From the NCBI RefSeq assembly GCF_003627755.1, contig NZ_CP032695.1, positions 2,108,001-2,172,000 on the forward strand: DNA of 64,000 bases, written 5' to 3'. Each line of letters starts with the position of its first letter. Within the stretch, counting starts at the first letter, position 1. Shown piece by piece: positions 17,625-26,474 of the stretch. The translations under genes and the position numbers were made by a program. This DNA comes from Rhizobium jaguaris (GTDB lineage: Bacteria > Pseudomonadota > Alphaproteobacteria > Rhizobiales > Rhizobiaceae). The notes beneath the pieces are model-generated. The model searched no databases and was not told where the DNA came from. It worked only from the letters and a program-made list of their open reading frames with translations.

Positions 17625-18431
17625 ATGGAACAACCGGCCAACCTCATCCTCGCCGCGCAAACCGCCTTCAGCCAGGCATCGGCGCTGGTTGTACAATACA
17701 GCTTCTCCATTGTCGGCGCCGTCATTCTTCTTATTGCCGGCTGGATTCTATCCGGAGTGTTCAGCCGGTGGGCCTATAAAGGCATATCGAAAATACATGG
17801 GATAGATGAGACGCTTTCCCGCTTTTTCGAAAGCGTCATGCACTACGGTATCCTCATCTTTGTCTTTGTCGCTGTGCTGGCACAATTCGGCATTCAGACA
17901 GCATCGATCATTACCGCTCTCGGCGCTGCCGGCTTGGCAATCGGCCTGGCTTTACAAGGCACGCTCCAAAACATTGCAGCCGGTATTATGCTCCTGGTCC
18001 TGAGACCGCTGCGCGTGGGTGAGCATATCGAGACACTCAATGTCCAAGGAACCATCGTCGAAATAGGCTTGTTCGCAACGGAATTGAAGACAGCCGACGG
18101 CCTGTACCTGATGGCTCCCAATTCCACCCTCTGGAATACACCGATCACAAATCACAGCCGCCAAGCCAGCCGACGCCAGCAATTGTCGGTCGGCGTCGGC
18201 AACGATGTCGATATTGACATCGTGACGCAGACGCTCCTGGAGCTGGTAAGATCGGACGAACGTGTACGGAAGGATCCGCCGCCCCGCGTCTATTCAGAGG
18301 ATCTTACCGCCGAAAAGACAGTACTGATGATAGAATACTGGGCAAAAACAAGGGAATGGTCAGAGACGCGTCATGACATGATCGATCGTCTGAGACGAGG
18401 CATTGCCGCTAAAGGCATCATCCTCAAGTAG
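17625..18431 (+). CDS. MscS-family mechanosensitive ion channel
   Basis: Protects against osmotic downshock by opening under membrane tension. The 268 residues have three hydrophobic segments: about 22-48, 63-85 and the pore helix at about 90-115. The Gly/Ala-rich TM3 is ITALGAAGLAIGLALQGTLQ followed by NIAAGIMLL. The beta domain starts RPLRVGEHIE, and YLMAPNSTLWNTPITNHSR matches the family. Length is close to E. coli MscS. I chose ATG 17625 (MEQPANLILAA) after AAGGA; the open frame continues 52 codons upstream without similarity. It is monocistronic. Confidence 0.92.
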   Translation: MEQPANLILAAQTAFSQASALVVQYSFSIVGAVILLIAGWILSGVFSRWAYKGISKIHGIDETLSRFFESVMHYGILIFVFVAVLAQFGIQTASIITALGAAGLAIGLALQGTLQNIAAGIMLLVLRPLRVGEHIETLNVQGTIVEIGLFATELKTADGLYLMAPNSTLWNTPITNHSRQASRRQQLSVGVGNDVDIDIVTQTLLELVRSDERVRKDPPPRVYSEDLTAEKTVLMIEYWAKTREWSETRHDMIDRLRRGIAAKGIILK

Positions 18432-18573
18432 GACGAGAAGGTGGCGACGACGCGGAAATCGTCTTCACTCGATCGCAGCAAGCCGGAATGAGACAACCTG
18501 CCGCAAAGCTTTTCAGCGCGGCCGCAAGAACTATCGGCGCGCCTCAGCCATGTCCTCCCGGATCGGGTATCCT

Positions 18574-18852
18574 TCAGGATGATTTGCCGACCGCCTCCGC
18601 ATATTCGGCGAATGTCCTGGATCTCCCTTGACCAGTGTCCTCATTGGCGAGCAGGAGAACGCGGATAGGGAAAAGCATCGCCTTCTGGTTAGCCTCAGAA
18701 AGGCTGCGGGCTTCTCCGTTGACGCCCTGCTGCGCACGTTCCAATGCCTGCTGCATCTCGCCACGGGAAACGATGCCGCTGTCGACAAGAAGGGCATTGA
18801 TTGAAGCGATCGCGGTGAGAAGACCTTCGAGTTGGAGGTTGGCGGTATTCAA
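18574..18852 (-). CDS. Small hypothetical protein
   Basis: A 92-residue soluble protein with an amphipathic helix (LNTANLQLEGLLTAIASINA) and an acidic/polar middle with RGEMQQALERAQQ. I start it at TTG 18852 because AAGGAG stands seven bases before it; an ATG at 18903 (MNTLPFT) gives 109 residues with weaker support. It is predicted to be largely helical. I do not recognise the family. Confidence 0.55.
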   Translation of the reverse strand: MNTANLQLEGLLTAIASINALLVDSGIVSRGEMQQALERAQQGVNGEARSLSEANQKAMLFPIRVLLLANEDTGQGRSRTFAEYAEAVGKSS

Positions 18853-19025
18853 AGTTCGACTCCTTCGTGGATAAGAGGTGGCTGTAAACGGCAGCGTGTT
18901 CATGAAGTTCCGGCCGCTGGCTTACGCCTGGCGCAACTGCAATTCGACAGTTGTCGGCGCGTCGCCACGATGATGACCGATTTGCGTGGTGTTCCCTCCT
19001 TTTCCGGCAATGGGACTATTTACGC

Positions 19026-19550
19026 ATGGAATGGATAAATCGCTACATCGATCAGCCGCTGCTCGATGGCGCAGCTACTGGGCTTCGAACCTGGCATATC
19101 GTTTCCGGACAACCTCCAGAGCGGCTCGAGCCGACCTGGCATGTCGCTGTGCTCTCGCTTCTTTTGATTGCCGCCGAACATTTTCTGCGCGGTTCCGAGC
19201 TCATGCTCAGCGCTTCAGCGCTCATCATGCTGGCAGTTCCTTCCGTATGGAAGCTCCTTTTCTCGATGAGAAAGACCGATACATATGGCAGACGAGAATA
19301 TGCGCTTCTTAGGACATACGCATTCGCAAAACGGGAAGCAGAATGGTCCGTGCGAATGACAGTCTTGTTCCTGTCCGCCAGCCTTCCATTCTTCGCCGGA
19401 TCAGCGGACACGACGGTCGCGTGTTTTGTGTTCGGAGCAAGCATTTGGTTTGTGCTGACGGCGCCTGTCAAATTCTACCTTCAGGCGGCAGAACCGCCAG
19501 AGCCCAATGAAGGCGATAGATCGTTCCGACATGGCTTCGAATTTGGATAG
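19026..19550 (+). CDS. Hypothetical inner-membrane protein
   Basis: A 174-residue protein that begins MEWINRYIDQPLLDGAATGL and has about four hydrophobic segments: VAVLSLLLIAAEHFL, LSASALIMLAVPSVWKLLF, TVLFLSASLPFFAG and TVACFVFGASIWFVLTAPV. A basic, polar loop (RKTDTYGRREYALLRTYA) sits between the pairs. The ribosome site at ATG 19026 is weak, but hydrophobic patterning and codon use are good. No known domain is recognised and the flanking genes give no hint. Confidence 0.6.
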   Translation: MEWINRYIDQPLLDGAATGLRTWHIVSGQPPERLEPTWHVAVLSLLLIAAEHFLRGSELMLSASALIMLAVPSVWKLLFSMRKTDTYGRREYALLRTYAFAKREAEWSVRMTVLFLSASLPFFAGSADTTVACFVFGASIWFVLTAPVKFYLQAAEPPEPNEGDRSFRHGFEFG

Positions 19551-19831
19551 CCTGCAAAATAGTTGCCGTCGGACCTGTTCATAGCCGTCATCCATTTGCA
19601 CGGCTTGAAAGGTCAATGCGCTAAAGCCACATCGCGATCTTTCAGATCCGCTCCGCGTGCTTTAGCTTCTTAGGTTTCGCATGTCGTTATCGCAAAACCG
19701 CTGCGCACTGCGCACTTTTGCGCGACATGCCCTAGCCAAGCTCAAAAGCACAGATATGGCGCGGGCATGACGTCTCGGAACCAATACCGGTGAGCTCCGT
19801 TATCTCCCACATGATTCGAAAGGAGACCACG

Positions 19832-19996
19832 ATGCTTTACTACGCTCTGGTGTTTTTTGTTGTGGCGCTGATTGCCGGTGTTCTCGGATTTGGGGGCATC
19901 GCGGGCGCCTCTGCTTCGATCGCGCAATTTCTATTCTTCCTTTTCCTGGTTTTGTTTGTCATCTCGCTGGTTATGCAGCTGGTCAGACGGCCATAA
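19832..19996 (+). CDS. DUF1328 small membrane protein
   Basis: A 54-residue protein, [20 protein letters not shown] then [20 protein letters not shown], with two membrane helices around a GFGGIAG turn. This is the DUF1328/YtjA family, often found in stress-related settings; its role is unknown. ATG 19832 is preceded by AGGAG. It is monocistronic. Confidence 0.9.
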   Translation: MLYYALVFFVVALIAGVLGFGGIAGASASIAQFLFFLFLVLFVISLVMQLVRRP

Positions 19997-20532
19997 AAGC
20001 AAGAAAGATGCAGCGTTCGTAACAACAACCCGATTAAGGGGTCGCAGCCTCCGCGATGAGGAAGCTTAAACTTCCGATGACCGCTTCGGGGGAAGATGGT
20101 TCATTCCTATAAAAAAGCCCTATCCGGTGATGGATAGGGCAAATGATAGTCCAGCTGTCGGGCGCGGGCACGTCCGACGGTTGATTTAGAACATATTTTT
20201 ATGACAACTTCTATACGTCATTCGACTGAGATGATTGACGGCAGCACCTCGCGGCGGATTTTCGTAAGTCTATCTGGCTGTCATCGACGTCATCAACCGG
20301 TAACGTTGCGGCTTAGAAAGAAACCGCGTGCGGCGCGACATTGATGACTGGTATAATCGACAGACCTGGCACTAGAGGTCGCATCGCCCTATTTGCGGAT
20401 TGCTCGGATTCGGACCGCAACTTCCCCCTTCCAAGCCGCACGATAACACCTATGTGATACTCACGATGGTCAGGTTGACTCGTAATTTGTCCGACCTAAG
20501 CTTCGTTTCTGAACTATTGTTGAGGTGTCGCC
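19997..20532. other. Gene-free interval with a minus-strand terminator
   Basis: No plausible protein gene is seen on either strand. The only clear element is the intrinsic terminator at 20111-20141, which ends a minus-strand transcript that has no visible gene. A small RNA to its right is possible. Confidence 0.5.
20111..20141 (-). terminator. Rho-independent terminator on the minus strand with no gene in front of it
   Basis: Read on the minus strand, GCCCTATCC-ATCACC-GGATAGGGC is followed by TTTTTT. This is a textbook intrinsic terminator. On the plus strand the hairpin lacks a T tract. Confidence 0.75.
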
Positions 20533-20751
20533 ATGACTTATTTCGAGGAGACGCGAAGAATAGCATGCGAAAATGACGCCGGGCGCCGCATCGTCATTAT
20601 CGAACAGTTGAAATGGCCCAAATTTGCATTCTCGGATCGGCCGGCGGGGCCCGTCTTCGACTACATGACCGAAGACGGCCAGATCGCCAACAAGCTGGAC
20701 GACAACAATTTCCTTTTGCTTCTGACGGACGAAGTCTTCCATCGCGCCTAA
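20533..20751 (+). CDS. 72-residue hypothetical protein
   Basis: A small soluble protein, MTYFEETRRIACENDAGRRI, then VIIEQLKWPKFAFSDRPAGP and an acidic C-terminus (DNNFLLLLTDEVFHRA). GAGGTG precedes the ATG. Composition is that of a real protein with a beta-rich core. I do not recognise it. It lies upstream of the CtrA-box region, on the same strand as the exported protease-like gene, but 177 bases apart. Confidence 0.6.
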   Translation: MTYFEETRRIACENDAGRRIVIIEQLKWPKFAFSDRPAGPVFDYMTEDGQIANKLDDNNFLLLLTDEVFHRA

Positions 20752-20820
20752 TTTAGGAAGCGCCAAACCGATTTCGCACGTTGGTAGAGCCTTCGACGAT
20801 TACCTCTTAGCGGCTTGCCG

Positions 20821-20901
20821 TTAACCATCTATTAAGATCTATGGCCGCAACGCAGCCGCTCAAATTGACTTTAAACGTCGCAAAACTTAACGATCCGTTA
20901 A
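20821..20901 (+). promoter_or_regulatory. Two exact CtrA boxes upstream of a BTLCP gene
   Basis: TTAACCATCTATTAA (20821-20835) and TTAACGATCCGTTAA (20887-20901) both match the full TTAA-N7-TTAA site bound by the alphaproteobacterial cell-cycle regulator CtrA. They end 27 bases before the start codon of the gene at 20929. The nearer box lies where it would overlap the promoter or start of transcription. Confidence 0.7.
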
Positions 20902-20928
20902 TAACGATCCTTAGGTAAAGGCGGCCTT

Positions 20929-21570
20929 ATGTTTTGCGTTGTCCAGCCAACCAGGGTGCTCTCGGTATGCAAGAGCATTGTCTCGGTTTTGACCTTTGCC
21001 ATTGCGCTGCTTTCGTACGGCGCGAGTGCATCAGCTGCCTCAAACCCGTTCATGTTGACAGGTTCGCTGACATCGCAGCCGATCGGACATTACGATTTTT
21101 GCAAACGGCGCCCAGAGGAGTGCTCGATCCACCCCACCGACTTACGTCCCATCAAGCTTACACAGAAGATTTGGGACGAGATTGTCGAGGTCAATCTCTC
21201 GGTAAACAAATGGGTCAAGCCGGTCAGCGATCTAGATCACTATGGCGTGGTACAATATTGGAATTATCCTGACGACGGTATGGGCAATTGCGAGCATTAT
21301 GCCCTGGAAAAGCGCAGGGAATTGATGGAAAAGGGCATGTCGCTCGCCGATTTACTGATTACGGTGGTACGCCTGCCGGACGGCGAAGGTCATGCGGTCG
21401 TCACCGTGCGCACCGACCGCGGCGATTTCATTCTCGACAACCTGACGGACGAAGTAAAGAACTGGACGCAGACGCCCTATCATTTTCTGAAGCGGCAGGC
21501 GACCGATGATACCGGCCGTTGGGTGGATATTATCCAAAAGCCAATTGTTGTGGCCAATATAGAGAAATAG
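20929..21570 (+). CDS. Exported transglutaminase-like cysteine peptidase (BTLCP, peptidase C93 type)
   Basis: A 213-residue secreted or periplasmic protein. Residues about 1-37 are a signal peptide (hydrophobic VSVLTFAIALLSYGASA, cut near SAAS). The transglutaminase-like triad is visible: Cys in GNCEHYAL, His in GEGHAVV and Asp in LDNLTDEV. PDDGMGNC is characteristic. BTLCP proteins are thought to act on cell-surface or adhesion proteins (LapG relatives), but substrates of this subgroup are not known. A paralogue lies at 24962. Two CtrA boxes sit just upstream, so expression may follow the cell cycle. Confidence 0.85.
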   Translation: MFCVVQPTRVLSVCKSIVSVLTFAIALLSYGASASAASNPFMLTGSLTSQPIGHYDFCKRRPEECSIHPTDLRPIKLTQKIWDEIVEVNLSVNKWVKPVSDLDHYGVVQYWNYPDDGMGNCEHYALEKRRELMEKGMSLADLLITVVRLPDGEGHAVVTVRTDRGDFILDNLTDEVKNWTQTPYHFLKRQATDDTGRWVDIIQKPIVVANIEK

Positions 21571-21751
21571 CCATCCAAGCGTTCTTGGTGATAAACCTCT
21601 TCCGCAGCGACTTCCCTAAGCTCTTGAACATCTTGCTTCGTGGTTCATCCCGGCCTCGCGGTCGCGGCGTGTTCAATCAATACAGATATCCGGCCACGCG
21701 GGATCACACCTGTATACCTACAGTCATGCAGTGTACTTGAGCCCGGCAGAA

Positions 21752-22381
21752 TTATTCGTCAACCGGGCCGCACCAGCCTGGCAGGTAATCCGCATCCTTG
21801 CTCTTGGCAAACTCAAGCGATTTTTCGAGCGCAGCATCGAAATCCCGATCGAGATCTTTGCGCTTTATGCGGCGACGCAGGAAATCCGCCCAGAGAAATT
21901 CGCTGAACGGCGTCGTATCCTTGGCGTAACCGCCGACCCGCCGCAGTTCGCCCGCAAGCGAGCGGAAGGGATCGTCGACGAGATCCTTGACACTCTTCGG
22001 AATATCTTCGTAGCCGCGTCGTTTCCCGTCCTCGTCGAAGGGATGCATCCAGTCATGACAATCCATTACGAACCAAAAGGAATCCGCTTCAAGCTTCGAA
22101 AGATCGGCCACCGGCGTCACCAGGACATCCTTCACGCCTTCCTCATAGAGCGCCAAGGACAGGTGATGATGATCGATGACATAAAATCGGCCGCGTGGCC
22201 CGCGAACCGCTGGCACCATGTGATTTCCTAGAAATTTGCCGGCTTTTTCGCCTTTGGTTTCCGCTGTCGTGCGCCACGCCTTTCGCTTGGCTTTGACCTC
22301 GCGCATGCCGACGGTTATCTGGGTAGGCCTAAGTTCTTCGATCGGAACGGGATGCAGGATCGGTTCGCGCACCGTAGCCAT
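21752..22381 (-). CDS. ParB-like protein (ParBc_2 family)
   Basis: A 209-residue cytosolic protein that begins MATVREPILHPVPIEELRPT. It has the ParB/sulfiredoxin-like core with VRGPRGRFYVIDHHHLSLAL as the catalytic or ligand segment. It has no HTH for DNA binding, so it is not a partition protein. Members of this family are annotated as putative nucleases, without firm biochemical proof known to me. ATG 22381 has GGAGG upstream. It is monocistronic and convergent with the BTLCP gene. Confidence 0.8.
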   Translation of the reverse strand: MATVREPILHPVPIEELRPTQITVGMREVKAKRKAWRTTAETKGEKAGKFLGNHMVPAVRGPRGRFYVIDHHHLSLALYEEGVKDVLVTPVADLSKLEADSFWFVMDCHDWMHPFDEDGKRRGYEDIPKSVKDLVDDPFRSLAGELRRVGGYAKDTTPFSEFLWADFLRRRIKRKDLDRDFDAALEKSLEFAKSKDADYLPGWCGPVDE

Positions 22382-22659
22382 TTGGAGACCCTCCGCACAG
22401 GGATGTTACACCAGACTAACACAACGGGCGCATCCCGCAACCTCGCCCGCGGGCCGTAAATTTAGCATGACGACATATATACTTGACCCAGGCCCTCAGA
22501 CGTAACTGCTGGTATCTACCAATGCGCCTTTGCAGGCCCAAGCTGCTTCGCAGTAAATTTTTTGCGCGGCGGACGCGGCACCCGCCTTGTCTTCGCAATC
22601 CGATCAGGTATCAAGATCGCTCCCGCGCCCAGGAACGCTTTTGAAAGTCATATTGCGAA

Positions 22660-23628
22660 ATGCGAACAAGCCTGCCGAGAACCTCAGCACTCAGTCTCCT
22701 TATTGTTCTTGCTCTGACAACTGCCTGTTTCGGGTATGACCTCGTGCATGTGCCCTCCGGCAACCGCAATAGCATTCAGCCTCCCATACCCAACACGTCG
22801 GCCTTGCGGGCTAAGGCATTCAACACGACCTATGAAGAAAAATATCAGAAGATTGTCTCGGTGCTTCGCGAAGACAAGGACCTGATGGCTTCGATCAGGA
22901 AGGCCGCTCAAGCCTATCAGATCGATCCTATCCACATCATCGGCGCCCTTGTCGGCGAACACACCTACAACATCACCATCGTCAATCGTGTTAAGTCCTA
23001 TTACGTCAAGGCCCTTACCTATTCGGAGGCCGATTTCAAGTTCAGCTACAAGGATGTGAGCGTCCAATCCTTCGTGAAAAAGCCGGAATTCGCCCATTGT
23101 GACACCTTCACGGGAAGCGCCGAACTTTGGGAATGCCGCGACGAGACGTGGGACAAGAATTTTCGTGGCAAGGTGATTGATGGTGTCGCCTACGAAAACA
23201 TGACGTTCCAGCGCGCTTTCTTCCAACCCTTCTATGCAGGACAGACATTTGGCCTGGGTCAGATCAGCCCACTGACGGCACTCGAAGTCACCGATCTCGT
23301 TCATGCGACCAGCGGCCTGCCGAAACTGTCGTCCGACGATCCGCAGGCGATCTATCGCGATATCATGGATCCGGAGCGAAGCGTCATCTATATAGCGGCC
23401 ATCGTCAGGGATGCCATGGACGCCTATCGTGCCCAGGGCTTTGATATCACCGACAATCCCGGCCTGACGGCCACGCTCTATAATGTCGGTCAACCGCGAC
23501 GTCGTGCGCTCGCCTTAAGGCAGGCAGCCGATGCCTCCGGCGGCAAAAAGCTGCCCGAGGAGAACTATTACGGCTGGCTGGTCAATGCGCGATTGCCGGA
23601 GCTGCGCGACCTGCTCAGGCAACGGTAA
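22660..23628 (+). CDS. DUF1402 family exported protein
   Basis: A 322-residue protein with a hydrophobic N-terminus (SALSLLIVLALTTACFGYDL), probably a signal peptide. The mature part includes IDPIHIIGALVGEHTYNITI, where the conserved Glu resembles the catalytic Glu of lytic transglycosylase folds, and FGLGQISPLTALEVTD, a GLGQI segment like that of goose-type lysozymes. DUF1402 proteins are common in Rhizobiales and their role is unknown. A peptidoglycan-related role is an inference. Two cysteines (CDTFTG, WECRDE) may form a disulfide. The ribosome site is weak. Confidence 0.8.
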   Translation: MRTSLPRTSALSLLIVLALTTACFGYDLVHVPSGNRNSIQPPIPNTSALRAKAFNTTYEEKYQKIVSVLREDKDLMASIRKAAQAYQIDPIHIIGALVGEHTYNITIVNRVKSYYVKALTYSEADFKFSYKDVSVQSFVKKPEFAHCDTFTGSAELWECRDETWDKNFRGKVIDGVAYENMTFQRAFFQPFYAGQTFGLGQISPLTALEVTDLVHATSGLPKLSSDDPQAIYRDIMDPERSVIYIAAIVRDAMDAYRAQGFDITDNPGLTATLYNVGQPRRRALALRQAADASGGKKLPEENYYGWLVNARLPELRDLLRQR

Positions 23629-23951
23629 ACGCGCATAGGTCCGCCGAACTCTAAGCGCAGATAGTGCCGAAGTAGCCGCGACATTGCTGCTGCTGAAAAC
23701 ATCAAGGTTGTCACTTCTGTTGCCCGCCAGCATGTCAAACGGGATGGAATAGCGGGCAAGCAGGTTGCTAAGGCGCGTCACCTACTTCAAACGACGCCGA
23801 CGCGACGATCCTCAGGCGGCTTGCCTGCGTCACGATGCTTCGGTTCGCCCCCATCGGGCTTGACAGTTGCGCCGCAGCAATTGAAAAGAATGTGCGCTGT
23901 GCTCATGCAGCATTGGGCTTGGTACGGCAAATCGAACCTGGACGGTGAAAC
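23629..23951. other. Gene-free interval before uppP
   Basis: I see no supportable gene. A minus-strand frame (MTRLSNLLARYSIPFDMLAG) starts at 23781 but runs into the DUF1402 gene and has no good ribosome site. Confidence 0.5.
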
Positions 23952-24824
23952 ATGGCCGAAACTTGTACGCAGGGCATTGATACGGGCTTCGTCGCTCTGG
24001 GCTACGCGAAAACCGCGATATTAGGCGTCGTGCAGGGCCTTACGGAGCTGCTCCCCATATCGTCCACGGCCCATATGCGCCTCGTCCCGGCGCTTCTTGG
24101 CTGGCAGGATCCCGGATCGGCTTTCTCAGCGGCCATGCAGTTGGCCGCCCTGGCCGCCATCGTATCCTACTTTTGGAGCGACGTGCGATATGTGTTGTTC
24201 GGTTCTGTTGAGGCAGTCACGCGGAGGAACTGGTCGTCGCCGGCACTGCGGCTTGCGTTCGGCATCATCGTGGCCACGGTACCAATCGTCATCGCCGGCG
24301 TGCTGTTGTCCTCGTCTCTGAATGCATGCGGCACACCCATCAGGCATCTGTGGGTCATCGGAGTCTCATGCCTCGTTATGGGCGGCCTTCTCGCTTTCGC
24401 TGAGCTTTATTGCAAGCACCGGCGAGACATGAGCAAAATGAACATCGTCGATGCCCTGATCGTCGGCGTAGCCCAGGTCGGAGCGCTTTTTCCCGGTGTT
24501 TCGAGATCCGGATCGACTCTGACCGCCGCTCTGTTTCTCGACTTAAAACGCGACGAGGCCGCCCGCTTCTCGTTCCTGCTCGGGCTGCCGGCCATTACCC
24601 TAGCTGGACTGAAGGAACTGTTCGAGCTTTACAAAGCGCATCTTTCGCTTCAGGGCTGGTCGATCCTTGCGGTCGGCTTCATCGTCGGCAGCCTTTCCTC
24701 CTTTGTGACCATCTGGGGCCTCATGCGCTTCCTGGAGCGTTTCTCCACTTGGCCTTTCGTCATCTATCGCGTCCTTCTGGGTATCGTCATCCTGGCAGGC
24801 GTATTCTATGCCGGCTGGGTATAA
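23952..24824 (+). CDS. uppP: Undecaprenyl-diphosphatase (UppP/BacA family)
   Basis: Dephosphorylates undecaprenyl diphosphate to recycle the lipid carrier for peptidoglycan and surface polysaccharides. The 290 residues have about eight hydrophobic segments. The two catalytic regions are GVVQGLTELLPISSTAHM (about 26-43) and LFPGVSRSGSTLTAALFLDL (about 178-197), both complete with the Glu, Ser and Arg used in the family. It is an integral inner-membrane protein. Rhizobia usually have a housekeeping copy, so this may be a second one. It is monocistronic. Confidence 0.93.
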   Translation: MAETCTQGIDTGFVALGYAKTAILGVVQGLTELLPISSTAHMRLVPALLGWQDPGSAFSAAMQLAALAAIVSYFWSDVRYVLFGSVEAVTRRNWSSPALRLAFGIIVATVPIVIAGVLLSSSLNACGTPIRHLWVIGVSCLVMGGLLAFAELYCKHRRDMSKMNIVDALIVGVAQVGALFPGVSRSGSTLTAALFLDLKRDEAARFSFLLGLPAITLAGLKELFELYKAHLSLQGWSILAVGFIVGSLSSFVTIWGLMRFLERFSTWPFVIYRVLLGIVILAGVFYAGWV

Positions 24825-24961
24825 GTCCAGGATGGGTGGGTTCAGATCACATACCTGTGGCGCGAACCGACAAAAAATGCACATTATCTAAAATGCGAGC
24901 GATGTTTTTCTGAGTAAATTTGGCGGCATCGGGCTTCATGGCGTTGTTCATGGAGCTACAG

Positions 24962-25633
24962 ATGCGACGACTGACAGCCATAGGCATCCTCCTTCTCGCA
25001 GGGTTGATTTTTTCGACGACCACAACAGCCAAGCCTGTGCGGGATGTTTCAGCGACCCCGTCGCAACGCTTTGCGCGTGTTCTGATGGACGCGAATGCGC
25101 CGATCGGCTGGACCAGCTTCTGCACGGCGCAGCCTGCCGAATGCGCGGTAAGAGAAAAGAGCGAAGAATTCGCCAAGGTCGACGAGAACCGGTCGGCAGA
25201 GTTGCTGCAGATCAACGAGTTGGTCAATCAGACGATCCAGGGCATCGGAGACAATGACCATTATGGAATATACAAACTTGGCATCATAAACTGGTGGACT
25301 TATCCCGACGACGGCGCAGGCAATTGCAATGATTATGTCCTGCTGAAGAGGAAGCTCCTCATCGAGGCCGGCTGGCCTCGGTCGGCCCTGCTTCTCACGG
25401 TCGTACTTGACCACCACAATGAGGGCCATCTCGTTCTAATGGCCCGTACAAGCGGCGGCGATCTCATCCTCGACAATTTGACCGATGCGATCAAGATCTG
25501 GAACGCGACTGGCTACACGTTCGTCAAGCGACAAGCCGCTGGCAATCCGAACACCTGGCTCCGGCTGGAATCGGGGCGCACTCCTGAGGAACTTGCAATG
25601 ATAAAGAAAGTGCTGGCAGATCAGCCGCACTGA
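24962..25633 (+). CDS. Exported transglutaminase-like cysteine peptidase (BTLCP), second paralogue
   Basis: A 223-residue relative of the protein at 20929, with the same motif order. The signal peptide is MRRLTAIGILLLAGLIFSTT. The triad Cys is in GNCNDYVLLKRKL, His in NEGHLVLMA and Asp in LDNLTDAI; YPDDGAGNC matches YPDDGMGNC of the paralogue. It has an extra C-terminal helix (EELAMIKKVLADQPH). ATG 24962 has GGAG upstream; the open frame extends 14 codons further. No CtrA box is seen before it. Its 3' end overlaps the convergent gene by 13 bases. Confidence 0.85.
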   Translation: MRRLTAIGILLLAGLIFSTTTTAKPVRDVSATPSQRFARVLMDANAPIGWTSFCTAQPAECAVREKSEEFAKVDENRSAELLQINELVNQTIQGIGDNDHYGIYKLGIINWWTYPDDGAGNCNDYVLLKRKLLIEAGWPRSALLLTVVLDHHNEGHLVLMARTSGGDLILDNLTDAIKIWNATGYTFVKRQAAGNPNTWLRLESGRTPEELAMIKKVLADQPH

Positions 25634-25959
25634 TTTGCAGACCAGTAGGTGTCGACGAGGTTCTTTCCATCTTGGTCGAGAATCGCAAAATCGCCGGGAA
25701 TGACCACGAAAAAGCGCTCTGTACCTTGCATGTCTCCGCTGCCGTCGGCGGGTTGTCCATCAACGACGCCGCAGACCACGAAACCGGGCATCCTCGTGCT
25801 AGGTTTGGCGGTCAATACATGGACAGCCGATGTCGGCACATCGATCCTTCGCACTACCGCTGCCACAGCAAGCGCTGAAACGTCAGCGATCGTTGGGAGT
25901 GCATCGCCGGGAGCTGCGGCGAGTAGAATGGCTCCCGCCGCGAAAAGATGCTGCACCAT
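25621..25959 (-). CDS. Small exported hypothetical protein
   Basis: A 112-residue protein with a signal peptide (MVQHLFAAGAILLAAAPGDA). The rest is beta-rich, with TRMPGFVVCGVVDGQPADGS and RFFVVIPGDFAILDQDGKN, and ends SANQCG. The two cysteines may pair in the periplasm. GGAG precedes ATG 25959. It converges on the BTLCP gene with a 13-base overlap. No family is recognised. Confidence 0.65.
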   Translation of the reverse strand: MVQHLFAAGAILLAAAPGDALPTIADVSALAVAAVVRRIDVPTSAVHVLTAKPSTRMPGFVVCGVVDGQPADGSGDMQGTERFFVVIPGDFAILDQDGKNLVDTYWSANQCG

Positions 25960-26283
25960 TGATTCTCCAGAACAATCGATCGAAGGCGCCGCCACCTGAC
26001 GGCACCGACGAGCAGACCCGGACGTTATGCACAGTCCGCCGAACCACGCCAGGAAAGTTTATTCCGATTCGCTTAGCGAAAGAAACGCTCCGTCCTAAGC
26101 GAGGGCGATGGGGGCCGACATCGGTATTCTTCGGGGCGGGATAATGAGGTCTGCGATTTCGCCAGGCCGTGGCGGACAATCACGAAGACACTGCCGCAAA
26201 GTGGCAAGCTTCGCACATCCCTCATACAAGATATTCCTAATGCGCCGCCTAGATCGGCGTAAATACAGAAGGGGGATATAGTG
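25960..26283. other. Gene-free interval
   Basis: Nothing supportable is seen between the exported hypothetical gene and the 40-residue membrane protein, beyond short frames with poor composition. Confidence 0.5.
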
Positions 26284-26406
26284 ATGGGCTACGACTGGGA
26301 TGGCGTGAAATCACGCCGCATGCGTGCGTTGAAGCTTGGCATATCGCTGTTCATCTTTGCGGTGACGTTGGTAGGGCCAACAATGTTCTTTTTGCATTTT
26401 CGCTGA
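26284..26406 (+). CDS. 40-residue single-span membrane protein
   Basis: The frame reads MGYDWDGVKSRRMRALKLGI, then SLFIFAVTLVGPTMFFLHFR. A polar basic N-terminus is followed by one membrane segment. GGGGGA lies seven bases before the ATG. It stands alone just left of the IS200-type element. Similar tiny proteins are common in rhizobia, but I cannot name a family. Confidence 0.55.
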   Translation: MGYDWDGVKSRRMRALKLGISLFIFAVTLVGPTMFFLHFR

Positions 26407-26474
26407 GGCTGGCGCGGACCCAAACCAGCACAGTGTTCGTCATATTGTTTCTGTTCGCCATCCGAAGAAGTCAT

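Noticed and set aside
23515..23781. Minus-strand frame MTRLSNLLARYSIPFDMLAG
   Set aside because: The N-terminus looks almost natural, but the frame runs into the DUF1402 gene antisense, and there is no convincing ribosome site.
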